Shown: in pieces, positions 44,631 through 53,678 of the stretch
How the letters are laid out: each line of letters starts with the position of its first letter
How positions within the stretch are numbered: the first letter of the stretch is position 1
Source of the DNA: Ciona intestinalis
Taxonomy: Eukaryota; Chordata; Ascidiacea; Phlebobranchia; Cionidae
DNA: 64,000 nucleotides
Direction of reading: 5' to 3'
Assembly (NCBI RefSeq): GCF_000224145.3
Contig: NC_020173.2
Coordinates: 2,255,494 to 2,319,493, forward strand
Notes under the pieces: generated by a model
Database searches by the model: none
The model's input: only the letters and a program-made list of their open reading frames with translations
Told to the model about the DNA's origin: nothing
Translations under genes and position numbers: made by a program

Positions 44631-46965
44631 TTATAACTTTGCTTTTTGCATCTTGGTCATGAGGTGTTCTAACTTCATAGGCAGGATCATGTTTCCATCA
44701 ATCTTCAGTTTCCCTTGCATGAATGCAGCTGTGGAGTTAAGTTTTCCCTGAAACATACTCACAAAGTCGGAGGATGCCATCTTCATCACAACATCTGAAT
44801 CTCCATCTCCCTTCGTCACTTTACCTTCACCATTCTTTAAGTCAAGCACCCAAGTTTCAACTGCATCTCCATCTAAAACACACACAATCGCACTTTAGCA
44901 GTACTTATAATAGTTATAATAGATGTTTTTTGGAGCAGTTTCGTTCTAACAATGGTATACAATATAGGCTAAGCTACATTAAAAGGAAAAGTGTATTATA
45001 TTGCATAAAGTGTTAACCCGATAAAAATATATTAGAATAGTTACTTATAGAGGTGCATAAAAGATAAACTACACTTACAAGTTACCTTTAATCTCAAACT
45101 TGAAAACTCCTTTGGTCTGTGCAACCAGCTCTGTGCTTAGAGCATTTTTAATATTATTGAAAATACCGACAATTTCTCCTCCTTTGCTTGCAGCCTTTGC
45201 TTTTTCTATTTGACCTTGGAAATCAGCTTCTTGACCTTTAAAATCAGCTTCGTTGTCTTCCAGAAAGAAATCCAAAATAAGAGGCTTGCCTTGAAGACAA
45301 AACCTTAAATTAGTTCAAATACTTTACACTGCTAACAACATGTGCATTTCTTAGCCCACAAAACATATTAAAATGATGAGGACAAATAAATAAAAGTGTC
45401 TTGCCCGAAGACCCATATGCCACCACAACGGTGAAAGCGTCAAGTCTGGAACATATAACCTCTAGGCTAGAGGCAGGTGTGCTAACCACTGTGCTCCTAC
45501 AATGACATACCTGGTTCTACTGCATATTGATCAAAATCAGTGACACCTTCCTTAGCCAACACCTCATCATCAATGAAGAATTTTCCAGTTGATAAAGTTT
45601 CTTGCTTAAGAATCGCATAAGCAGCATCTGCCATTATTTCTGGTTTTCGGCACTGGCTTGAGACATCTTTACCTCCCAACATTTCCATGGCAGCAGTAAG
45701 AATAGCTGCAAATAAGGAGTGGTTACTCTAATATCTACCTAAACCTAACATGCGAGATTGCATTATAATACCAGACCTGTTTTGGGCCACAGTGCATTTA
45801 CTGCAATTCCACTTTCTTCAAATTCCGCTGCCATACCCAAGACACACATAGACATTCCATATTTAGCAATGGTGTAGGCTGTATGGTTCTTGAACCACAT
45901 TGGTTTCATTGACAGTGGGGGACTGATGTTAAGAATGTGAGGGCTCTTTCCTCTTTTCTTTGAATCCAGCAAGTGTGGAACGCAAACTTTTGAACTGTTG
46001 TATAATAAAAACAGAAAAGTATTTTAACAAAATGTATTTTAAATATAATCTTCATAAATGAACTTTATCCTCATGTGAACTTTATCCTCAAACAGCAGTC
46101 ATTTAACACAGGTGTTTCGTTTAATACACCTCGTGTCAGGCAATGACAAGCAGTTGGTAGGTTCTTAAACACTTACATTAAAATAAGGTATAATATTCTT
46201 AAATGTGATGACCTACCATAGATAGGTACCACGTGTGTTGACTTGATTCATGAGGTCATATGTTTTCATTTTTGTAACCTCAGTTCCAGTTAAACTGATG
46301 GCACTTGCATTGTTCACAAGTATATCAATACCACCAAATGTGCTAACCGCTTCCTTCACTGCTTTTTCCACCATAGCTTCATCTCTTACATCCACAATAC
46401 ATGGAAGGCATTTACCTCCAGCATCCTCAACTATAAATACCAACATGCAATTTTATAAAACCCCTTTTTTTTCTTTAATTTTTTATAATATAATACTATG
46501 CAAGGTTATATACATTTGCATGAACTGGAGGTACCTTAAAAGTGAACTTAAAATTGGTACCTTAAAAGTATAATGCCATTTGAGTGCAATGTAAAATCTT
46601 TTAATGTAGGTAGTCATCCAATAATGCCTTATGTAGAAGTTAAAGTATACTATCGGAAACTAAAACAAGCACACAACAACTGGTGGAAAGCGGTTTAAAA
46701 GGAATGTCAGTTTGATCTCAAACACTCACTTTCCTTAGCAGCAGTGTAGATGGTCCCAGGTAGTTTAGGATGAGCTTCAGCAGTTTTAGCAGCAATCACC
46801 ACATTAGCTCCATCCCTGGCTGCTCTCAACCCAATTGCTTTGCCAATTCCTCTGCTTGCACCAGTAATGAACAAAGTGTATCCAGCTAATTTACTGAAAT
46901 AAATATTGAAAATTATTACTAGCGTTTCATGTAGACATTTTCCAATAAACGACTTACCCAGCCAT
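44631..46965 (-). CDS. hsdl2: hydroxysteroid dehydrogenase-like protein 2 (SDR + SCP2 domains)
   Basis: Peroxisomal or mitochondrial short-chain dehydrogenase-like protein linked to fatty-acid metabolism; substrate not established. Seven exons (46958-46965, 46730-46893, 46217-46430, 45777-45994, 45511-45705, 45086-45289, 44631-44872) total 414 aa; human has 418. SDR part: cofactor loop TGASRGIGKAI, VDVRDEAMVEKAV, ILVNNASAISLTGT (NNAS), ISPPL with the catalytic serine, and YTIAKYGM giving the Y-x-x-x-K pair. The C-terminal SCP2 sterol-carrier domain runs from the exon at 45086 to the end (WVLDLKNGEGKV, MFQGKLNSTAAFMQGKLKID). The C-terminus KAKL is a plausible non-canonical peroxisomal signal; human ends NARL. 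The first coding exon has only 8 coding bases. Confidence 0.95.
45392..45507 (-). repeat. SINE head fragment
   Basis: GTCTTGCCCGAAGACCCATA, CCACCACAACGGTG and GGTGTGCTAACCACTGTGCT are the reversed tRNA-like head and early body. Ends four bases before the hsdl2 exon at 45511. Confidence 0.7.
46055..46155 (-). repeat. SINE tail fragment
   Basis: ATGAACTTTATCCTC twice in a row (18-bp step), then TTAATACACCTCGTGTCAGG. hsdl2 intron. Confidence 0.55.
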
Positions 46966-47536
46966 TCCAGAGATTAGAGTAGTTGGAAAAGTAAAGAAAA
47001 AAGTTTGTGATGATTATTTTTAACTTAACGTGTGACCTACTGATAGATTGAACTGTCGTAAATGCACTGGTTAACGAATTACTATAACATAGATTATGCT
47101 TGGTGGTCTTTGAATTCGTTTCCAACTTCGTAAAACTGTAGTAACGACAGCGGTCAAAGTCCAAATGACAAATGGTTTGCTGTGTCATGCTACAAACAGT
47201 ATTTTCAAGGGTTTGTTTATACTCCCCGTTCAATTTACTGTGGATATTTGATGAGAAATATCTTTTTGGACATTTTTAGCTTTCCTTTAAAGAGTTATGT
47301 TCCTTTTACCTGTTAAAATATGTTTTAAAGACACCTTTAAAACAATGTAATATTTGAATATATAGAATATAAGATATCTCTGTATCGATTGAGGGCGCAC
47401 TGACAAATTCGTAACTTTGTTTTGGCGTACATGGCGACCAAAAATTTACAGTCAAAACTTACCTAATAACATTATTATTTTAAACTTTAGAAGGTTCAGA
47501 ATTTGTGGTTTGTTGCTTTTAATTGTTGCTTCCACC
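46966..47536. promoter_or_regulatory. bidirectional spacer hsdl2 / ccdc24
   Basis: 571 bp between two divergent start codons, so both promoters lie here. No strong motif was recognised. A CTTTAG acceptor-like site at about 47490, upstream of the ccdc24 ATG, could be a 5' UTR or spliced-leader acceptor. Confidence 0.5.
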
Positions 47537-49921
47537 ATGGAGGTAAATGGTGAGCGACTGGAACCTTTTAAACCGCCGTTTTCCGTCCTGGAACTGATAA
47601 GAAACACCGTAGCACCTGAAGAGTTGCCTGTCATTCACTCATACTTGGGAGAATCAACAATTGAATATTGTAAGGACTTACGAAATGAGGTAATTGGTGG
47701 AACTAGGTTGATGTAATATATTAACTGTTTTTTTCCCTTCATTATAACCAAATCATGTTTTACCTTTTATGTTTCTTACTCTGATCACAGATCTTGTTTT
47801 AACTTAATAAACATATATATATACCCTTTTAGCATGGTCAAATGTTTATGCAAATAGCAATTCGTACTTTTAAAGTTAGGTGTGTAAACTAAGTACTTAC
47901 ATCCACAATAATTACCATGCAAAAGTGGCAATATTGACTAATTATGAAAACACGAAACACCTTGATGATTTGCAACCTTTTTATAATGTAATTTTATACT
48001 TTCAAGATGGAAACACTCTTAGAGATATGGAGAGACATTGGAGACCGCACAGAAATGCCAACTGTATCAAAACCACTCTCTAACCCATTGCCTGATCCTC
48101 CCATTATGAGGGAAATGCTTAAAAAGGAAATACAAATTCTGGTTAAAGTAAGATACATCTCCATTACTGTTTATTGTACTGTTTACAAACAATGCGTATC
48201 TTTTTACATACCTTTTTTACTTAAAAAAATTAAAACAAAATATTGTAGGGTGTTCAAGATAGGCACACTGTAAGTGGAGATCAAACACTGAATGAAGAAA
48301 AAGATGTTTTAAAATATGTTGTCCAATCACAACACTTGCAACAGAGCTTTGGTAAGCTTTGTCTTATTACTAGACCGGCTATAAATTTGGGGGCCATAAA
48401 GAAAGCAATCACCCACAAAGTAGCATACGTGGTAGCTAATAAAAGCTATGGGCATTGGTTATACACTTACGGAGGATAAAAAGTTACATTCATGTTGGAG
48501 TAATGGACCTACTCTGGCATAAATCCTCTTCTGGGCCTCACCCATATAGAATATATTTGAAAATAACTTCATACTCCATTTTTCGTATTTTTCAGAACGA
48601 CCTTCCACACCCATCAGACATTATACATCCGAGACAAGTTATACAACTTCCCCAGTGAAATTAAAACATGTCCGAAGTAATATCAATGTGAAAGATATTG
48701 ATAAAGTTGCTTTAATACTTAAAGAGGCAATACAGAAAGAATGTGCAGCACTGGAACATGATATTGAGTTTCTTCAGGTAATAGTCGGGAATGAACGAAT
48801 GTAACTTACTTTATCCATGCGTGGCCAGAAAGCGACGGTCGGTATAACATGGGTGATCTGTTTCATACACCTCGCGCATGAATAATTTGGGGGATTTTTT
48901 ATGTGTTGCTGATAATTGGACAACCCATTAGTGAGCACTAAATTGAAGCAATTGCCGTTTAGTGTTTTGCCCAAGGTCACACAACATGTTCTTTACTATT
49001 GTTTGGCTTTGTTTAACAAAAACAATAAACATGATATATTGTTTTCAGAAATGTGTTGAAGAAGAACATGATTTGGTTGCAAGTCCACCCGCCACTCCAA
49101 TGCAAGAACCATCACTGAATAAACTTCGTGAAGTCCGAAAACTTTTAGAAAATCAAGTTTTACCAGACCCAGTGGTTATAAATCGACAGCAGGGCTTTGG
49201 GAACTCATTCTCTGGTAAAATGTCTAATTCTGTGATTGCAAAACTACCTACTCCCCCATCTCCTACACGATCAAAGTTAAAACCCCTTCCAAGTTTGCAA
49301 CCTAATATGCAAGGCAGCCTACAGAAACATAGATCCGCACCATCCAGTCCTTTGCAACAGAGACCTAGCAGCGTTAAGCCTACCAGCGCTGGTCGCTATA
49401 CAACTCCAAGAACAGTGTCTGCTATGTCACACTCAAAGAACTATGACTCAGAACCCATGGAATGTTGGGCGGAACCGTCTTGGACGGAACAAATGTCTCA
49501 ATCGTTACCTTCTACTGCGGACAGTGGTGTATGCTCCAGGCCCGCGACGTGCGATCTGGTTGCATTGCAAGACAGAATGCGTGTTCTGAAACTAAAAAGC
49601 GGTCGCAAGTCCGCCGAACCAGAGTCAGTTCCGCAACCTACAACGTGCGACGACGGCTATGCAACAGCGAGTTCAATAGATTTTAACGCGCCTATGAAAC
49701 CTAGTGTTTCAAAAAGAAAAATCAGCAGTGTACCTGTTAAAGATAGGTTAAGGCCAACGCCCGGTGTATCCGCGCTAGGCGACCAGGATATAAAACTGTT
49801 AAAGCCACGACCACCACCAGTTAAAGTCCAAACAACCAATCGTCGCAATATTAACATTCACAGATTTAACAAAAAAGCGATAATGACAACGGACGATCGA
49901 AAAATTGGCGCTCGTTCGTAG
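47537..49921 (+). CDS. ccdc24: CCDC24 orthologue
   Basis: Coiled-coil protein of unknown function. Five exons (47537-47689, 48007-48147, 48249-48351, 48596-48777, 49049-49921) give 483 aa. Orthology rests on two blocks: DPPIMREMLKKEIQILVKG near residue 70 and the coiled coil NVKDIDKVALILKEAIQKEC with HDIEFLQKCVEEEHD, both collinear with human CCDC24. The long last exon encodes a Ser/Pro-rich basic tail (KLPTPPSPTRSKLKPLPS, RPSSVKPTSAGRYTTPR) that is longer than in human and looks disordered. The chosen ATG has a good initiation context (CCACCATGG). It converges with EFHB, leaving 153 bp between the stops. Confidence 0.85.
48375..48500 (+). repeat. SINE tail fragment
   Basis: CCCACAAAGTAGCATACGTG, GGTAGCTAATAAAAGCTATG, then GGAGGATAAAAAGTTACATT. 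ccdc24 intron. Confidence 0.6.
48502..48556 (+). repeat. copy of the ~60-bp dispersed repeat
   Basis: GGAGTAATGGACCTACTCTG, CATAAATCC, GGGCCTCACCCATATAGAA. Joined head to tail with the SINE fragment at 48375. Confidence 0.6.
48788..48985 (-). repeat. SINE copy
   Basis: GAATGAACGAATGTAACTTA, CTTTATCCATGCGTGGCCAG, ACACCTCGCGCATGAATAAT, GACAACCCATTAGTGAGCAC, GCCCAAGGTCACACAAC: tail and body in reverse. ccdc24 intron. Confidence 0.75.
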
Positions 49922-50074
49922 CTTTACCTTTTCGTGTTCTTAGTGCGCTTCTAGTGTTGAATTTTATTGTTTTGCATAGTTTTTATTGTGAGGAACATTA
50001 AATATATTTTTATTTCGACTATGCAGTGTTCGATCATAAAAACTATAGTGTTAAATCTGGTAGCTAGACACATA
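49922..50074. other. shared 3' region of ccdc24 and efhb
   Basis: Plus-strand ATTAAA at 49997-50002 and minus-strand AATAAA (TTTATT at 50009-50014) lie within 20 bp of each other, so the two transcripts probably end past each other and overlap tail to tail. Confidence 0.6.
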
Positions 50075-51739
50075 TTATGAAGTTTCTTCTTTCGCTTCAT
50101 GGTGTAAAGATGACGCTCTTAATTTGTCCAGCACTTTGCGGAAAGCTTCCACAGACGCTAATTCTTTCCCTTCAGAAGAACAGCAGTTCCATTGCACAGC
50201 AAGTTTCCAAATCTTGTCAAACACCTCTTCCGAAAGCTGGATTTCAATCGCATCGAAAATAGCCCTAATATCTTCACGCTTACGCGGTTCGAAAAAGTCC
50301 CTTTCATAAACGCCTCGTCGAGTATACAATGATGGATTGACAAGCCCGTAAGCGTCCGACTCGTCGCCATAGTTCTTATGGTCGCTTATGCGCCGTGTGC
50401 GTGGCGCAGGCAGGTCAGATCGCACAGTGGGCACACCGTAGGTCCGGAATTCGTTTGTGTTAACTTTTCCGGCCACAGCATCAATTGTTGAAGAAGACGT
50501 TAAATGGTTTGTCATAGCATCGTCAATCTGCTTGCATAGTTTTGGTACGTCTATGTCTTTGACTGGTGAAACTGGCCCGCTATCATGCCTAGAGACTGCG
50601 TATTTATCCTTCCAGTTGAGAAAGTTGACAAAATTGATGTAATCAAGTTTGCAGTCTTTTTCGTCGTCGGTTTCAACTTTGCAGTAATGCATAAGAGATG
50701 CGAGCAAGTCATTATCAATTGGCAAGTTAAACTTCCAACAAGCGTCCCGGATCTTTTGGGCGTCGAGCCATCCGACTTTGTCTGTATCGTAATGCTCGAA
50801 CGCTGTCCTGAGATCACTAAAGTTGTGGTAATTCGCTTTTTTCAACTGCTGTCGGACTGTAGCGAGAACACCACGCTCTCTGTCCTTTCCAAGCAAGTAA
50901 TTTCTAGGCGACCTCATATGCAGTAAATCCCCGACGCCATACTGATCGGGTTTGATAATGATACCATAAGTATGATCATTAGCTACATTTAGCGTATCAG
51001 CAATAGGATCATGCGGCTTTCCAAGCTGTGGCTGGGTTCGTTCTCTAAAGTCATCGACGCTTTTCTCTACGAGGGTCGTTATTTTTTCAGCTCGTTTCTT
51101 ATGCATCCAACGCAGTGTCTCCGCCATGTCTCGCCCGTCGTTATAATGAGGCGTTTCAATACCAAACCTTGTCGTGCGAGGGTTTGAACCGTTCCAATTA
51201 TATTTTCTGTCTATCATTTCGCCGACGTCGTAATCGTGATGAGTGACAACGTACTGGTCGTGTCCTGCTTTGGTTTCTTCGTCGACTTGTTTTCTAGTTT
51301 TATCTGGATTCACTATCTTTCCAGCTTCAATGTCTAACTCAGTTGGAATTCCGTACAGTTGCGTATTATCAGGCTGTATGCCGAACGATGAACCGGCGGG
51401 CGGTTTTGATATTGTAGACATGCCGAGTGGCGTTTTCTTGCTCGCGTAGTCCCTTTCATTTTTAGCCAACATGCGTTGTTGAAAACGTGTTTTCGGACTG
51501 GGGTTAATCAACTGGCCAGCAGATATTGAAGACTGTGTACTTACACCGTGGGTTATTTCATTTACAAAACCAGCTTTTGTTAAAATCTGTTGCTTTTCCG
51601 AAGTGGTTTCGTTACATTTGCCGCCAGCCCAATCCAAGAGACATGCTTTTGCGGAGCCGCCTTGATTAAACAACTTGCCTGCGACTGTTAAATCTGTCTC
51701 ACTTTTACAGACTTGTAAATTCTGGCCTGTAGTCGCCAT
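50075..51739 (-). CDS. efhb: EF-hand domain family member B, single exon
   Basis: Axonemal protein of motile cilia (a CFAP21/microtubule-inner-protein type family), also linked to calcium entry in vertebrates. One open frame of 554 aa with no intron, against 833 aa and many exons in human. N-terminal axonemal repeats are visible (FGIQPDNTQLYGIPTELDIE, VNPDKTRKQV, YGIIIKPDQYGVGDLLHM, PRNYLLGKDRERGVLATVRQ). EF-hand pair near residues 330-390: FEHYDTDKVGWLDAQKIRDA and CKLDYINFVNFLNWKD. The first loop has D at positions 1 and 3 and G at 6 but lacks the acidic residue at 12, so calcium binding is uncertain. The C-terminal part (RRGVYERDFFEPRKREDIRA) resembles a third degenerate hand. The ATG at 51739 (context GAAATGG) is the first in the frame. 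Confidence 0.92.
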   Translation of the reverse strand: MATTGQNLQVCKSETDLTVAGKLFNQGGSAKACLLDWAGGKCNETTSEKQQILTKAGFVNEITHGVSTQSSISAGQLINPSPKTRFQQRMLAKNERDYASKKTPLGMSTISKPPAGSSFGIQPDNTQLYGIPTELDIEAGKIVNPDKTRKQVDEETKAGHDQYVVTHHDYDVGEMIDRKYNWNGSNPRTTRFGIETPHYNDGRDMAETLRWMHKKRAEKITTLVEKSVDDFRERTQPQLGKPHDPIADTLNVANDHTYGIIIKPDQYGVGDLLHMRSPRNYLLGKDRERGVLATVRQQLKKANYHNFSDLRTAFEHYDTDKVGWLDAQKIRDACWKFNLPIDNDLLASLMHYCKVETDDEKDCKLDYINFVNFLNWKDKYAVSRHDSGPVSPVKDIDVPKLCKQIDDAMTNHLTSSSTIDAVAGKVNTNEFRTYGVPTVRSDLPAPRTRRISDHKNYGDESDAYGLVNPSLYTRRGVYERDFFEPRKREDIRAIFDAIEIQLSEEVFDKIWKLAVQWNCCSSEGKELASVEAFRKVLDKLRASSLHHEAKEETS

Positions 51740-52198
51740 TTCGTTCACTTGCCAGAACACCAATCGAATGTGTAAAAAAATGTTTCTAGGAAAACATTAT
51801 TTCCTTTTGCTGTCAATGAAATACTGTTGCGTGGGAACAGTTATTATCTTTTTATTGGGAAACAATAAGGTCTGTTTCGTATACCACTGACAAAAACAGC
51901 AGTTGTTTGATCTGTTTAACTGGTTCCCACTGTAAAGTTGCTAAAACCTGAGACATTTGTACTTCGAGGCCTGTAAAATAACTTGCCAAATGCACAACCC
52001 AAAGCTTCAGCAGTATAGAATAAACCATATAGATTAGGTTACAATTGTTTATGTGTCAGTTCGCCAGCAGTTTAGCTCTTATGTTAGAAACCAAATTTCG
52101 TAATTTAAATAGAATTAATGGGCACTCAATAGCCAAAGTGTTTATCGTAAATAAAACGAAAGATTATTTATATACAGAAATTGAAATCGAACAGTATT
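51740..52198. other. efhb promoter side and txndc12 3' flank
   Basis: 459 bp between the efhb start and the txndc12 stop, both on the minus strand. AT-rich; must hold the efhb promoter. Nothing recognised. Confidence 0.5.
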
Positions 52199-53256
52199 TT
52201 ACAATTCAACGTCATCATCGTCGTCCGAAAATTGATAGAATGTTCTTAGTGCCTTCATCATAGCAAGTTCAACTAAAAATAAAGAAAGGGTAAAAAATAC
52301 AAAAGTGAGGGGGCACCCGGATTTGAACCGGGGACCTCTCGATCTGCAGTCGAATGCTCTACCACTGAGCTATACCCCCGCGTCGGTTGTCACCATCGAA
52401 GCGAGTGATATATCGCCATCAAACATATGACGTATGGGATGTTTTGTTGTACTTTGATAAATTTGTTTTGCTTCAAAATGAATTGTTTGGAATAGAAGTT
52501 TAACTTGGATTACGGAACATCACACAAATTCGTAGTTTCATCGTTTATAAAAGCTTACTTGTATCAGTGTCGTAATGATAAAACAAAAACTTTTTTGTCG
52601 CTCTCGGATTTTGAATATCAGTTCTTACGTCACCATCTGGCCCTTTTATGTAATCACAAGTTTATCGAATTTGTTTAACATATTAACATTTTAGCCTTAC
52701 CAATAAACAAGATACGTGGGAAATAGCCGCCGTCGGGGGCAAACGCGTCGTCTTCTGGTATTTCCTCATCAATTACGTTTACCATTTCAAAATATTGCGC
52801 CATTTCAGAAATCGATCTGTGTGTAAATCGTGATATTTTAGAAAACATGCAGGGTCATAAATGATTAACAAGGCGTGACTAACTCGCTGGCTCGAAATCT
52901 AGGCAACAAATCTCGACAAGCTTTGCACCAGGTTTGATGAATGATCATCATGATTGGCTTCCTGGTTTTGACGCTATCTTCTATTCCTTTATCCAATGTG
53001 GTCCAGTTAATATGTCCACCCAGGCCTGGGCAAATAAACGGTAGTTAAATGGGGAACTGTAACACATTTCTAGAACATGAAAATTTATTCAAGTAACGCA
53101 TTTTTTGTGATCTGAAAGAGTAGATAAGGTATAAAACGACTCACCATGATCAATTGTAGTTGGTAATGGAGCTGGCACTGTGGAAAACACTTTGCACATC
53201 AAACCAAGAAGTATAAATACTTTTAAAACGTTTTGACCATAACTGACCGAAATCAT
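52199..53256 (-). CDS. txndc12: thioredoxin domain-containing protein 12 (ERp18/ERp19)
   Basis: Endoplasmic-reticulum thiol-disulphide oxidoreductase. Five exons (53145-53256, 52884-53025, 52701-52816, 52559-52642, 52199-52272) sum to 175 aa; human has 172. Signal peptide core [16 protein letters not shown]; then [20 protein letters not shown] and the thioredoxin active site [17 protein letters not shown] with C-K-A-C in place of vertebrate C-G-A-C. The conserved block [14 protein letters not shown] carries the thioredoxin-fold proline, followed by [10 protein letters not shown] and YHYDTDT. The protein ends DDDDVEL; the DVEL tetrapeptide stands where human has EDEL and should serve as a KDEL-type retrieval signal. 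A tRNA-Cys gene sits in the last intron on the same strand. Confidence 0.94.
52308..52379 (-). tRNA. tRNA-Cys (anticodon GCA)
   Basis: 72 nt. Acceptor stem GGGGGTA pairs with TGCCCCC (one G-T pair), with discriminator T as usual for cysteine. A box TAGCTCAGTGG and B box GGTTCAAATCC match the internal polymerase III promoter. Anticodon arm TTCGACTGCAGATCGAG places GCA in the loop. No intron and no CCA encoded. TTTT runs (52304-52301 and 52296-52291 on the minus strand) provide terminators. The gene lies within the intron 52273-52558 of txndc12, in the same orientation. Confidence 0.97.
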
Positions 53257-53678
53257 GTTTTTTTCTCACTAAAACGAACTTCTGAAATTCTAACTTAAAA
53301 AGATAACGACTACGTCTGTTACTTGTATCTATACTGTGACACAGTTTATATATCTGCCTGATGAACAATCGATAAATATGACTGTATCCACTTTTACTTT
53401 GAACAGGCCACTTAACCGAGCAACAAGCCACTTACACAGCTGTATACCGGTTAAATATGGTGCAACTTTTAGAAAGTGGGTACTGTAATTGTGTACAGTC
53501 AAAAAGTTACGAATTTGCTCATTTTTAACAGTCCTACATACACACATGTATAGATATATATGGTTCTCTTTTTGACACTTTTTGTGAGCACAAGATAAAC
53601 AGAAAATAAGCACAAACGCCTCAAGATAGGAAAATATTTTGTTGGTGCTTTTCCACAACTTGGCAGTGAAGAAATAAA
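53257..53678. other. spacer txndc12 / hmgxb4
   Basis: 422 bp upstream of txndc12 and downstream of hmgxb4, both minus. Holds the txndc12 promoter. No gene; AT-rich without clear motifs. Confidence 0.5.

Noticed and set aside
50585-50926. Plus-strand frame of 113 codons inside efhb
   Set aside because: Lies antisense to conserved EFHB coding sequence, without any feature of its own.
51740-51763. Upstream start for efhb
   Set aside because: The frame upstream of 51739 contains no ATG; a non-ATG start is not needed.
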